In this document: positions 1 through 10,473 of the stretch, piece after piece
How positions within the stretch are numbered: position 1 is the stretch's first letter
How the letters are laid out: every line of letters begins with the position of its first letter
Source of the DNA: Orobanche coerulescens
Lineage: Eukaryota; Streptophyta; Magnoliopsida; Lamiales; Orobanchaceae
Reading direction: 5' to 3'
NCBI GenBank assembly: GCA_033398695.1
Contig: CM065802.1
Coordinates: 138,494,096-138,558,095, forward strand
Length of the DNA stretch: 64,000 bases
Translations under genes and position numbers: made by a program
The notes under the pieces: model-generated
Told to the model about the DNA's origin: nothing
The model's input: the letters and a program-made list of their open reading frames with translations, nothing else
Databases searched by the model: none

Positions 1-561
1 GTGATGCCAAATATTGAGCGCAAAAACAACTGCCGCGAACTCTAGATCGTGAGTAGGGTAGTTGAGCTCATACAGCCTCAACTGTCTTGACCCATATGCA
101 ATAGTTATGTTGTGCTGCATCAATACGCACCCAAGACCCTGACCTGAAGCATCTCTATAAACGGCAAAACCCTCATTGCCACACGACAATGCTAAAATCG
201 GTGGTAAAGTCAAACGCCTCTTCAGCTCCTTAAAACTCGACTGCCTTTCGTCATTCCATACGAACTTCTCATATTTCTGAAGCAACTGTGTAAGTGGCCA
301 AGCCAGTTTCGAGAATCCCTCAATGAACCTACGATAGTAGCCAGCCAAACCCAAGAAACTATAGACCTCCTTCACACTCTTGGGCGGTTCCCAATCCAGC
401 ACTGCCTCAATCTTCTGTGGATCCACACGGACCCCCTCGGCTGAAATCACGTGACCCAGAAATATCACTTCCTTCAGCCGGAACTCACATTTCTAGAACT
501 TCACATAGAGCTGCTCGGTCCTTAAAATGTCTAACACCACACGCAGATAATGTGCATGCTC
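1..561 (-). pseudogene. Tekay-like Ty3/gypsy RT/RNase H fragment (F1)
   Basis: Minus-strand translation gives the end of a Ty3/gypsy reverse transcriptase and the start of RNase H. Recognisable blocks are the [21 protein letters not shown] segment, the [12 protein letters not shown] block, and the RNase H start around [14 protein letters not shown] followed by the [13 protein letters not shown] block. It lines up with the T1 pol at about 19680-20260 but is clearly diverged, so it is another copy of the same chromovirus type. At least one in-frame stop is present (the codon before KCEF, near 494-496). It is cut by the window edge on the left and by LTR A at 562 on the right. The rest of this copy is not found after LTR A, so it was deleted. 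Confidence 0.85.
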
Positions 562-783
562 TGTAATACCCGAGATTTTGTTCCGGTTATTTTGGATTTT
601 TTCGGATATTTCTCGGTTGCCGAGTATCGGTATTATTTTTCTCGATGATTAATTTTTGTGTTTACATGGTCGCGTGTGATTGTTTGTTGTATGGTGTTTC
701 ATTTCGGATCGTTGATGTTGTCCACGAGCATTTCTTCATGTTAGTTCCGTGCATTTTCTGAAATCGAGTTGCCGGGTCATAGC

Positions 784-875
784 GGTTGGGCACTGGTCGG
801 ACAGTTGCGGCAGGAACCGACAGGGCGGCTGGGCACTGGACGGACAGTTGTGGCAGGAACCGGTGGGGACCGACA
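784..875 (+). repeat. Tandem GGGCACTGG repeat in LTR A
   Basis: Two copies of a unit of about 50 bp beginning GGGCACTGG and containing CGGACAGTTG and GGCAGGAAC. The same unit occurs about three times in LTR B (2485-2608). Confidence 0.75.
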
Positions 876-879
876 ATGC

Positions 880-1297
880 GCACGCTACTGTTAGATGGCG
901 GCGCGCGCTAATCGACAGGCATAGCGCACACTATCGGTCGGCCAGCGCACGTTACTTGGCTGGACAGAGAGGTTTATGAGGTTCTGGACTCGGGAAGGAT
1001 CGGCAGGTAGCGCACGCTACTGTCGGTTGTGGCACGCACTAATCGGTAGGCATAGCACACGCTATCGGCCTACCAGCGCACGCTACCTGGCTGAGCAGTT
1101 TAGTCCAGAGAGTTCTGGATAGGTCGGCTAGCGCACACAAGTGTCCGCACAGCACGCACTATCGCGGTCGGACACGAAGGTTCTGGTCGGCAAGTTAGGT
1201 CAGTAGGACCGGGTCGTGTGGGCCCCGACTGAAGGTGTTGGGCCGAGACTGGTCGATAGCGCATGCTACTCCGGAAGCCTAGCGCACGCTAGGGACG
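880..1297 (+). repeat. Inverted-repeat array, TAGCGCACGCTA type, LTR A
   Basis: Roughly ten scattered copies of a near-palindrome of the form TAGCGCACGCTA, some decayed (GCGCATGC, GCACACGC). They are spaced by unrelated GC-rich DNA and stop just before the TATA box. Each intact copy carries a CG-NN-CG core. Confidence 0.8.
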
Positions 1298-1303
1298 CGC
1301 CAG

Positions 1304-1330
1304 TATAAATATGACTGGGCAGTCATATTT
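1304..1330 (+). promoter_or_regulatory. LTR A TATA box joined to a perfect dyad
   Basis: TATAAATA at 1304-1311 runs straight into an inverted repeat with 11-bp perfect arms, AAATATGACTG (1307-1317) and CAGTCATATTT (1320-1330), separated by 2 bp. The same arms are kept in LTR B. Confidence 0.75.
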
Positions 1331-2484
1331 TCACTTGTTTTTCATTTCCTTTCTTTTCTGTCTGCGGCTGGAGTCTTGGAGAAGTCGAAGGCATGTTGTC
1401 AGGCGATGAATCCACGAAGTTCTAGAGTTCATATCATTGATTAATCCTTCTATAACATCCTTTGATCAAGCAAATCAAGGTTAGATTTCGGAAAAATGAT
1501 AGTTTTGGGAATTTGGGGGTTTTGCTTGGTTTTGTCCGATTTAGCTCGTAATAACTTAGATTTGTGGTGGATCAATGATTATTAAGATGTATTCTATCAT
1601 TTCCCTTGTGATTCCATGGTTGGATCGTCTAGGATTCGTCGTTTTGTTAAATTCCTAATAGACGCCTTAAAGGTGTCCGATAAAAGGTTTTAGAGGAGGA
1701 TTCAGGTTATGCGATTATTATTCCTCGTACGATCATTGATTTATTGATTATATGTCTTAGGGACGAAATCCTTATGAAGAACTCTAGTCAGAACCCTCCT
1801 GTTCGTTATCTTCTTTGGGGTCCAAGTTTCCAGCTTGAACCGTGTTCTTCGGAGTGTTCGGTAGCAGTTATTAAGGCAAGTATCTTGTTATACAACTTGT
1901 ATCTTGTGATTATAAATCGTGTGTTGTGTTTTGATGGTTGGTTTACCTTTGAAAACGTGGTTCGTGTGAATTGGTTATGTTATGTGTAATATCCGCAATT
2001 TCGATTTCCGGTAATTTTCTTTTTTCTGCGGGAGCCGGTTTTGACGACTCGCTTGTGACCGTTTCGTCATTTTGAGAATGATTAATTCTGCACTTTTTGG
2101 CATCCGAGTTCATTTCGGTGTCATTTTGTTGAGTTCCGTGCTTCTTAGCGACTTTTCCGTAGATGAGTTCGATTCTTGCGAATCTCATTCCAAACTGCTG
2201 TTTCGAGTTTCCCTTAAGTCCGTTTAACTTTGTTAGACGTGTTGTGAACTTCGGTTTGGTTATTCGATCACGTATCGTGATTTTCGGGCGTGTTGGGCCA
2301 TTTTGTAATTTACCCAAAGTTGTGGGTATCCGCCTTCGTATTTGTTGTCTTGATCGATTTTCGTGTTCAGTTGGTCGCATGTGATTAATTATTGCATGGT
2401 ATTTCATTTCGGATTGATGATGTTGTCCACGAGCATTTTGTCGTGTTCGTTCCGTGCATTTTTGGAAATCGAATCCTCGGGTCA

Positions 2485-2608
2485 TGGCGGCTGGGCACTG
2501 GCCGGACAGGTGCGGCAGGCACTGTCAGAGGTGCTGGGCACTGGCCAGACAGTTGCGGCAGGCACTGTCGGAAGTGTTGGGCAATGGTCGGGCAGACGCG
2601 GCAGGAAC
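2485..2608 (+). repeat. Three-copy GGGCACTGG tandem in LTR B
   Basis: Three imperfect copies of a unit of about 50 bp (GGGCACTGGCC, GACAG, GCGGCAGGCACTGTC). It matches the two-copy version in LTR A, so copy number differs between family members. Confidence 0.75.
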
Positions 2609-2609
2609 C

Positions 2610-3010
2610 GACGTAGCGCGTGCTACTGCCGAGAGGATGCGCACGCTAGCTCGGAAGGAATAGCGAACGCTATCGGGTTGGGCAGAGAGGCTCCTGGAGT
2701 TCTGGACTCGGGGAGGATCGGCAGGTAGCGCATGCTGCTGTCAGGCGTGGCGCGCGCTAACCGGCATGTGTAGCGCACGCTGTCGGCCGACTAGCGCACG
2801 TTACCTGGCCGAGCAGTTTAGTCAAGAGGGTTCTGTACTGGTTGGCTAGCGCGCGTTAGCGTCCGCGCAGCGCACGCTATTGGGGTTGCTCAGGGAAGTC
2901 CCGGTCGGTAGGTTGGGTCAACAGTGCCGAGTCATGCGGGCCCCGGCCGAGAGTTCTAGGCCGACACTGCCCGATAGAGCACGCTAGTCCGGAAGGCTAG
3001 CGCACGCTAG
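2610..3010 (+). repeat. Inverted-repeat array, TAGCGCACGCTA type, LTR B
   Basis: About eleven copies related to TAGCGCACGCTA, including TAGCGCGTGCTA, TAGCGAACGCTA, TAGCGCGCGTTA and TAGCGCACGCTA, spread over about 400 bp directly upstream of the TATA box. Confidence 0.85.
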
Positions 3011-3020
3011 GCCGCGCCAG

Positions 3021-3047
3021 TATAAATATGACTGAGCAGTCATATTT
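3021..3047 (+). promoter_or_regulatory. LTR B TATA box joined to a perfect dyad
   Basis: TATAAATA at 3021-3028. The arms AAATATGACTG (3024-3034) and CAGTCATATTT (3037-3047) are perfect, with a 2-bp centre (AG here, GG in LTR A). Confidence 0.75.
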
Positions 3048-4129
3048 TCACTCGTTTTTCATTTCTATCTTCTCCTTTCCGCGGCTGGAGGCTTGGTGAT
3101 CAAGGAGACAAGTTGTCAAGCAACTAATCCACGAAGTTCTAGAGCTTATATCATTGATTAATCATCCTATAGCATCCTTTGATCCAGTGAATCAAGGTTA
3201 GATTTTCTAGAACGATGTCTTTGGGAAATTTTGGGGTTTTTGGGTTTTTGTCCGATTCGTTCCGTATTGTTGATTAATCCATGATGGGTATGATTAATCT
3301 TAGTATTATTCATGTGTTTAACATCATTTAATCCATCGTTCTTCGCCGAATCAAGGTATATTTCTTGATTTTCCTTCGAGTTGACTTTTTGGGGGATTTG
3401 TTCTTGAATTCATTTTCCATCCGTTTTTGATGAATCGATTATTGTAAAATGATGTTTTTAAACATATCCTATGGATTGAATATCCATATTTCGGTTGGGA
3501 ATTCCATTTTCATGTTTTTGTCGGGTCGATTCGTGTTCTTGGCCGTTTTGGGGGAAATCCTTGAACCTTCATCGTTTGTTACTTGAATTCAGCGGCTTTG
3601 GGTCGTACTTTGGAATTCATTTTCATTGTTATTAGTGTCGTTCGTAGTTTATTGTCGCGGGTTGTCGTTCGGCGGAGTCGGCGGGTTCGTAGTCGGTTCG
3701 AGTCTCCTCATTTCGGTCGATTCTCCACGTTGTGATTATCCGAGGCAAGTATCTTGCCCATATATTTCATGTTTCGTAGGCATAATTGTTGGTAAATAAT
3801 TTTATATAAAATCCAGATGTTTAATGAATGTTAAAAAGTATCATTATGTTCTCGATAAATGTTGTCTTTCAACGATAACCCGGATGCTTCGTGAATAAGT
3901 GTGTTTCTGGCCTATGTGTGTTAACTTCGTTTGTTGATAGGCTTATGATCACATTTAGTGAATGTAATAAACCATAATCATTTACCGAGGATTACGTGTT
4001 GTTATGTGTGCTTGTTCGATGAATATGTGACGGGTGATATTGGTTGTTACCCCTTTGAAAGGAAGTTGGGATGCTTAATGTTGTTTGGCTTGATAGTTGA
4101 TTATTGTTGTGTGCTTGTTGCATGTGAGG

Positions 4130-4500
4130 TGCCTCCGGGTAGGATCGTTGAATCTCCGGGATCCATACTTGCTAGTATGGGTCGGGCGTGACCGTAGGGT
4201 TATCCATCGGGTATGTCTTGCGGGGACTCCGAGGTTTGTGGCTTGTTAGCGCGATTCCGGGGATGACTTGTGTGGTTATCCATTGGGTATGTCTTGCGGG
4301 GACTCCGAGGTTCGTGGCTTGTTAGCGCGATGCCGGGATAACTTATGGTTGTGATTTGGTTATGAATGTACCTGTGCTTGTGGTCACGTGACTGTTGTTA
4401 CGGTAACATGTAATTCGGTATGGTTTCCCTGTGGGTTATTCACTCGGGTATGTTCTACGGGAGCATCTGAGGTCCGTGTCTTGCTAGCACGGGACGCGAA
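4130..4500 (+). repeat. Tandem repeat near the 3' end of LTR B
   Basis: Two close copies of a unit of about 75 bp (GGTTATCCATCGGGTATG, CTTGCGGGGACTCCGAGG, GTGGCTTGTTAGCGCGAT) lie at about 4197-4340, with diverged copies on both sides. This is the same relative place as the tandem repeats of C, T1 and D. Confidence 0.8.
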
Positions 4501-5222
4501 TAATCTGTGGAAACATGTTGTTATGATATGATCGGGTCTTGAACCTCGTGCTTGTGATCGGGATGGTATGATTGGGTCGTGGACCCCGTGTGTTGTTATC
4601 GTAATTGTGCTTTGGGAAAATGACTTTTGGGCTATGTCCCTAAACGTTTTCAAAACTCCCGAGATCGTAAAATATTTTTACAAGATGTATATCGGGTTTA
4701 CCCCTATCTTTCGATTTAACCGTTTTGATCAAGTGATTTACCTCGGGATGTATGTTTATGATTTCTAAGTCCTTGGAGTATGTTATGTATGGCTTGTTTT
4801 CGTATTTTATACTTGCACTAGCAAAACAGTGGAGTTTTGCTAACCCCCGAGTATTCGGGGGGTGGATGTCTGTATTGCATTCAGGTTTTGGGGAGCATAG
4901 CACAAGGTCGGCATGAAGGATGGTGCAATATGAACGATACTAATCACACGAGGACCCGTATGTTGTCGTATTGGTCTAGCTGTATTTTATTTTCGCTGCA
5001 GTATTCTTTCCCCATTGTACGGGAGTGTGTTGTATTCGACCCCTGCATGGGCATGTATTGCGATCGAGTTGTATGTATTTATTGAAAGACCAAATCGGTA
5101 TACTGAGTCATTGTAGCCTTAAAGGCATTGTTGAGGTTGTTCAATTTTGTTACCAGCCTGGTAGAACCCTGAGGAAAGGTTCTACGGCGTGTAATATCCC
5201 TGAGCGGATTGGGGGTGTTACA

Positions 5223-5640
5223 ATATGGGATTGGTGATGACTATGTTACTTGGATATATGTATTGTGTTGTTTTTTGTGTGCAGGATTGTGATAATCGCG
5301 CTGATGTGGTTGTACACATGGTTGTGCAATATATTGTGTATTGATCGTGAGTTATGTTGGTTGTGTGTCATTGATTGATGACGGTTGTTGTGATTGTTGG
5401 TATTGTGTTATGTACGTGTGATGCGTGACTTTGCGGTGATCAATGTGATTGATTTGCTGTGTATGGACTTGGTGAAATGTGAATGTAACTGTGAAGATAT
5501 GTGTTGTGATGCTAAGTTCACTCGTGAAGGTTCGACGGGCCTACGAGGATTCATGGCAAGGATCCATAGAATCGGAACTTAGTATGTGGTGATGAGGTCC
5601 AGTCGTGCGGGTCTGACGAGTCCTACAATGACACATGCGT
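5223..5640 (+). mobile_element. LTR A, remainder after solo LTR B
   Basis: This continues A after the B insertion, as the partly duplicated tatg target shows. It is GT-rich with no coding sequence. Near 5520-5620 it has two degenerate copies of the 3'-end tandem type (TTCGACGGGCCTACGAGG and GGGTCTGACGAGTCCTAC). No GGGGTGTTACA terminus is visible. It runs into Tat pol at about 5640, so A lost its 3' end in a deletion that also removed part of Tat. The boundary is approximate. Confidence 0.5.
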
Positions 5641-6610
5641 AGTACAGTTTTTAACGGAAAGGTGGTAAGCACAACTATTGGGTGGCACTGGAAGTATGGT
5701 CTCAACTTTCTTGCAGCATGAACAAGTCCCAATACTAGTTTTTCCAGCTGACTGTATCTGGTTTCTGCATCTAAAAGAGACTTACTTACATAATAAACAG
5801 GATTTTATTTACCTAGGTCCTCCTGAACTAGGACTGCACTGACGGCTGTCTCGGAGATGGCCAAGTAGACAAATAATACTTCGTTATCCTTCGGCTTGTC
5901 TAGCAGCGGGGGGCTAGTCAGGTACTGTTTGAGTTGTTGCAGAGCTTCCTCGCACTTGTTTGTTCATTAAAATGTTTTTACGTTTGACACCATTCTGAGA
6001 ACCTTTAGATGAACCGACTGAGGGCGGCTATCCGATCGGTAAGCTTTTGTATGTCCCCGGTTGACTTCGATTCCTCATTGTGTCACCAGGTATCCTAGGA
6101 ATTTTCCTGTGGTTACACCAAATTAGCAGTTAGAGGGGTTTAACTTCATGTTAAATTCTCTAAGTACCTCGAAAGATTGTCTGAGGTGGTTGATATGGTC
6201 TTTAGCATGTAGTGACTTGACGAGCATTTCATCGATGTAGAATTCCATTGTCTTTCCAATGAAGTTGTTGAACATTCTATTGACTAGGCGTTGGTATGTT
6301 GCCCCTGCATTTTTAAACCTGAAGGGCATCGCTTTGTAACAGAAATGCCCAGGTTGGTCATGAACGTTGTCTTCTCTTGATCGTCTAGGTGCATCAGGAT
6401 CTAGTTGTGGCCAGAGTAGGCATCCATGAAGCTGAGAAGTTCATGTCTGGCAGTCGAGTCTACTAGCATATCTATGTGAGGCAATGGGAATGAGCCCTTC
6501 GGGCACGCATTGTTTAAGTCAGTGAAGTCTATACAGACCCGTCAATTCTTGTTCTTCTTCTTTACGACCACCACGTTTGCTAGCCACTCTCGGTAATGGA
6601 CCTCTCGGAT
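5640..6610 (-). pseudogene. Tat reverse transcriptase / RNase H start
   Basis: The minus strand encodes, with stops and shifts, the RT blocks VVVKKKNKN, RVCIDFTDLNNACPKGSFPLP, SFMDAYSGHN, then MPFRFKNAGATYQRLVNRMF (from 6329) and FYIDEMLVKS. These are diagnostic for Tat-like plant Ty3 elements. The YxDD active site reads YIDE, so the second catalytic Asp is Glu (GAA codon) and the enzyme should be dead. Further left the RNase H start is recognisable (ETAVSAVLVQED, then GLVHAARKLRPYFQCHPIVVLT ending near 5650). The reading then loses homology at the junction with LTR A. Stops are present, for example in the KN-stop-RVC stretch. Confidence 0.85.
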
Positions 6611-7115
6611 CAGACTGCTATCATCAAGTTTTTATACTTCTTCATTGATCACTTTATTTCTCTTAGGAGCGAACTTCCTCCTTTTTTGTCTTTTGGGAGT
6701 GTAATCCGGGTCGTCCTGCAACTTGTGAACAATAATATTTGGATTAATTCCAGTCATGTCCGCATGATACCAAGCGAAGCAATCATAATGGTCAGTAATA
6801 AATTAAATAAGCTTCTCTCTGAGGACGGGGTCTAGTTACGCCCTGATCGACTTTGTGGTCTGGAAACTCTATAATGATGGGGACTTCATCTAGTTCCACC
6901 ATGTCGGGTTCGTCTACATGGACTGATGGGATAGACTGAGGGTTAGAAGATCCCACTTCCTGTAATTGTTATAAAGAAGCTTGCTTGGTCTCCATCATCA
7001 TCTGGCAGCAGGTCCTCGAATTCTTCTGGTCTCTCCTTATCTCTTTCACTCCCTATTTGGTCGAAAATTTGAGTATTTGGTGGTAGGTAGACGGGACTGC
7101 CTCCATTTTGCGTAT

Positions 7116-7370
7116 TCATGGTTGGCCCAAGATGATGTTATAGGCATACGGGGAATCCACCACCATGTATCGAGTGTACAGGTTGACACCTTCAGTATAA
7201 ACGGGCAACTTGATTTCCCCAATCATGTCTTTTTGTTTTCCACTAAAGCCAGTGAGGATAGTGGCCTTTTTGGTGATCTTGGCCTCATCAATTGCCATTT
7301 CCCTGAGAGCAGACAAAACCAAGATATTGACAAAACTGTCGTTGTCATTCAGCATACGTTTGGTTAAATA
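7116..7370 (-). pseudogene. Tat aspartic protease fragment
   Basis: An 79-codon open stretch on the minus strand reads NDNDSFVNILVLSALREM, then GFSGKQKDMIGEIKLPVY, then VVDSPYAYNIILGQP. These match the usual Tat protease blocks (DNGSSVNIL, GFSGE, DSPSAYNVILGRP). The catalytic Asp is kept, but the Gly of the D-(N/T/S)-G triad is Asp here, so activity is doubtful. It lies between gag (right) and RT (left), the normal order. The 6620-7115 stretch between protease and RT holds only degenerate pol linker. Confidence 0.75.
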
Positions 7371-7491
7371 ATTTTCAATAATAAGGAAATAACTAAAGCA
7401 TCATGATGAGGGTTTAGAAGTCTCGTCGATTCGGATGTGGTGAAGCTGATGGTTTGATCCGGCTGGATTGCTGTGTTTCTTCCAGTCTTGC

Positions 7492-8056
7492 TTATTCTGT
7501 TTCGGTTCGTCTGGCCTCTCTAGTATGTCTCCTGGCCGCTGATTGGGTGACTCTACTAACATTAGAGCCACATGTGATTACATTTACTGTTCGCTCATGG
7601 GTTGGTGGTCTATGTGGATTGATCTCTCTGTGAGCATTGCGTTTGTCCTGGCTTTGCTGGTAAGTCTGCTTGCCTTTGTCAGTCAAGAGGTCTGTCAGAT
7701 AGCCCTACTTCAGTAGGTGGGATACTTCCAATTTTAGAGCAATGCAGTCGTCTGTTATGTGCCCATGGTCAGCATGAAACTCGCACCACTTCGAGCTGTC
7801 TCTTTGGTTAACTGGCGATCTCATTGTTTATGGCCATTTGACTTTGCCGCCGAGTCCTTTGAAAGCTACCACAGCTTCGGTTGGTGAGATAGATATGTTA
7901 TAGTTTCGAACCTTAGCTTTTTCACGCGGTCGTATTTGTGGCATTTATCCGTATTCCCTTCTCCAATATTCTTGTTGCCGAGGAGGTGGGTAAGGTTCAA
8001 CCCACCTGTCATTTGTCCTTCGTTCCAATCGAATGTCTCTTCTCAAGATCCTTTAG
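7492..8056 (-). pseudogene. Tat gag C-terminal end with degenerate zinc finger
   Basis: The minus strand shows a CEFHADHGHITDDC block near 7740-7800, the C-x-FH-x-D-x-GH-x-T-x-x-C signature of Tat gag. It is followed by LLTDKGKQTYQQ and an open stretch ending VTQSAARRHTREAR (7492-7686), the usual Tat gag-protease junction. A stop separates these blocks. The right edge is the CACTA insertion at 8060. Confidence 0.7.
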
Positions 8057-8059
8057 AGA

Positions 8060-8075
8060 CACTACTACAAAATGA
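8060..8075 (+). repeat. CACTA 5' terminal inverted repeat
   Basis: CACTACTACAAAATGA, exactly complementary to 12516-12531. Confidence 0.92.
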
Positions 8076-8082
8076 TCCTAAT

Positions 8083-8265
8083 GCGACCTTTTACATACAA
8101 CCTTTTACCAATAGTTGCATCTGATTATAAAAACGGTCCCGTCAAACAAAAAGGTTGCATTAAAAGATTGAATGCAACTTTTTTTTAGAAAAATGGGCAA
8201 ATCTTATTAAAAATTGCAACTTTTTTTAAAAAAGTTGCAAATTTTATTAAAAATTTCTAAAACAC
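8083..8265 (+). repeat. CACTA 5' subterminal repeats
   Basis: Several short direct and inverted copies of a motif around AAAGTTGCA / TGCAACTTT follow the TIR. They are the probable binding sites for the TNPA-type protein, by analogy with En/Spm. Confidence 0.7.
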
Positions 8266-8821
8266 ATTAGTTTTCAAAGTGCCACACTTTTTATTTTTTG
8301 CTTCCCTTCCACTATTCAGACGCCTCCCCTAAACTTTTCTCTTCATCTCCAAGCGAGCCAATTCTCACAAAACTTCCTTCTTCATCTCCAAATTGCTTGA
8401 ATCTCTTCACTCGCCTTCTTGCTCCGTTCTTTTTCTACTCTTTGGCAGGTAAATATGTTGTTTTCTTTCTTCTTCTTTCTTCACAGGTAAATCCATTTTT
8501 TTCGTTCTGGTTTTTATATCTCCGTAAAGATTTCTGTTAATTTGTTGCATTAATCCAGTTTTTTCCTGCAGATTTTGTATAGTTGGTTTTTGTCTTTCTC
8601 ACGAAAGTGTAAATCTCGGTTCGGCATGGATCGACAGAGGTAATTTCTTTTTTTTTTTCTGCATCAAGTTTTTGGTTGTTTGTTTTATAAATGCGCTTTT
8701 AATATCAATATATGTGTATAACCTTTTCCAGATCTCAAATCTTAGGTAATTCGTATCCTTTTTTCGTTCTGCTTGCAGTGCATTTTTTGTGTTGTTTGTT
8801 AGTGTAATTCGATTTTTGGCA
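8266..8821. other. CACTA interior, possible 5' leader
   Basis: T- and C-rich DNA with no recognisable protein. By position it may be the promoter and leader of the TNPA-like gene, but nothing here proves it. Confidence 0.35.
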
Positions 8822-9090
8822 ATGCAATTTGTGAGGTGTTTTTGTTTTTTGTTTTCCTTTAGTATTTTCAGTCCCTTTCTGTTTTGTTGTTTCTTTTGTA
8901 TATTAACTTTCCATTTCGGAAGTACGGGCATTTTGTGTTGTTCCTTCCTATAATTTGATTTGTTTCTAATGCAATTTCGAGTTTTTTTTTGTTTTTATTT
9001 AGTATTTTCAGTCCTCTTATGCTGTGTTGTTTCTTTTGTATATCTACTTTCCATCTCAGAGGTATAGCTTGATTTGTGTTTATGCTTTCA
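8822..9090 (+). repeat. Tandem duplication of about 145 bp in the CACTA element
   Basis: Two diverged copies share GTATTTTCAGTCC, TTGTTTCTTTTGTATAT and ACTTTCCAT in the same order, starting near 8822 and 8967. Confidence 0.7.
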
Positions 9091-9832
9091 CAAGCAGAGA
9101 ATGGTTTATTAACCACTACATAAAATGTTGTATTGCATGATTCCTATCTCTTATTAAAAATATATTTGACAGCAGAGCAAATATATGTTGGAAAATACAA
9201 CCTTCATTTGTTGCTTTCACTCATCACATGCTGTACCAGAGAACAAAAACCTTCTCTAATAATCTAATATTACAAAACAAAAAATTTCATTTGCCATTCC
9301 TAGTTTGCATCACTCTTTGGATGCAAGAAAAAGGGCAAAAACCGGGGTTTTTAACGGTTCATGTGTCACCGGTTTGAATGGTTTTTTGATAAACTGGTTC
9401 CAAGTAAGTTGATATATGTCTTGCCTAAAAACTCTTTACCAACCCTCAATGAGACACTACCAGACAAGCACTGGAAAGTGGGAACTCGATTTTATTGAAT
9501 AGCAGCGCTATTTTGGTCCAGTAATATTTATTTAAATAATTAATTGGTTAATCAATTGACTAAATGTGCATTAGTGTTCTAATAGGTATTACTTATTATA
9601 CCAAAAATATGATAGAATCATTACAGATCAGCACCAAGAAAATAAGAACCAGATGCCCCTATCATCAATAGTTTTCATGGGTGATCACTGAAAACAGTAA
9701 ACACCCAAATACCTAATCTCAAAATGATAGAAAATCAGCATGTGCCGCATACTATCATCACATTTAGAAGATTGAGAAAAAAAATCCAAAACCATATCGG
9801 TGTAAAAAAATGAACTGAAGTACTCACATGCA

Positions 9833-10125
9833 TTTAAAAACAAGCTCCAAACAGCCCCTGTATTTAAAAAAATTACCAAACAGCCTCTGGATTTAAAAAA
9901 GTACCAAAAAGTCCATACTTTTAAAAAGTACCAAACAGCCCCGTACATTTAAAAATAGTATCAAATAGTCCCTACATTTAAACAGTACCAAACAGCTCCT
10001 GAATTTCAAAAAAAAAAGTACCTAACATCCCTTGCATTTAAAAAAATGTACCAAACAGTACCTGCATTTTAAATAGTACCTAACATCCCCCTTCATTTAA
10101 AAAAAATACCAAACACTCGCTGCTA
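9833..10125 (+). repeat. Minisatellite, unit about 28-30 bp, in the CACTA element
   Basis: About ten imperfect head-to-tail copies of a unit like GTACCAAACAGCCCC plus TGCATTTAAAAA. The 9091-9832 stretch before it is AT-rich with no feature I can name. Confidence 0.85.
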
Positions 10126-10473
10126 CTTCCTGAAATTTTCTCTTCTCGGTATACATTTTCTAGTTTGCAATCCCAAGGTTTTTTTATCTTGTTAACGTGC
10201 TTTTTTTTATAAAAACATGGACAACTAAAGTTGATTTTTCCAATTTTACCTATTGGACCGATAACAGAGGAGAAGGACATAGTAGGACAATTCTCTCGGT
10301 TTTTGGGTACAATAGCTCATAGTCACAGTTATGCACCATTGACATATACTTCATGGCACAAAGTGCCACATAAAGATAAGATATGAGAGTATGTCTTGGT
10401 AAGGTCTTAAGTAGTTTTAGTCATTTCATATGCTATATTTTCCTTTCATTTTACTAATTACTAATTATTTTTA

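Larger units (their letters stand above)
562..1984 (+). mobile_element. LTR A, 5' part (Ty3/gypsy-type LTR)
   Basis: The segment starts TGTAATACCCG, the sense start shared with LTRs B, C, D and T1. It aligns with B from about 661 onward: the shared block around ATGTTGTCCACGAGCATTT, a GGGCACTGG repeat, a GCGCACGC array, TATAAATA, and then the AATCAAGG and AAGGCAAGTA anchors. It is interrupted at 1985 by solo LTR B and resumes at 5223. No coding sequence belongs to it; open frames here are chance. Confidence 0.8.
1985..5222 (+). mobile_element. Solo LTR B inside LTR A
   Basis: The 3238-bp segment starts TGTAATATCCGC and ends GGGGGTGTTACA. It is flanked by ttatg (1980-1984) and atatg (5223-5227), a TSD with four of five bases matching. 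No primer-binding site or coding region follows, so this is a solo LTR left by recombination. Its U3 shares with T1 and D a block reading GGGCCATTTTGTAATTT or close to it. Internal order is GGGCACTGG tandem, inverted-repeat array, TATA dyad, two donor-like anchors (GGTTAG at 3196 and GGCAAGT at 3744), then a tandem repeat near 4200. Confidence 0.85.

Noticed and set aside
1943..2485. 180-codon minus-strand open frame
   Set aside because: It crosses the LTR A/B boundary antisense to LTR B and has no family match; chance frame.
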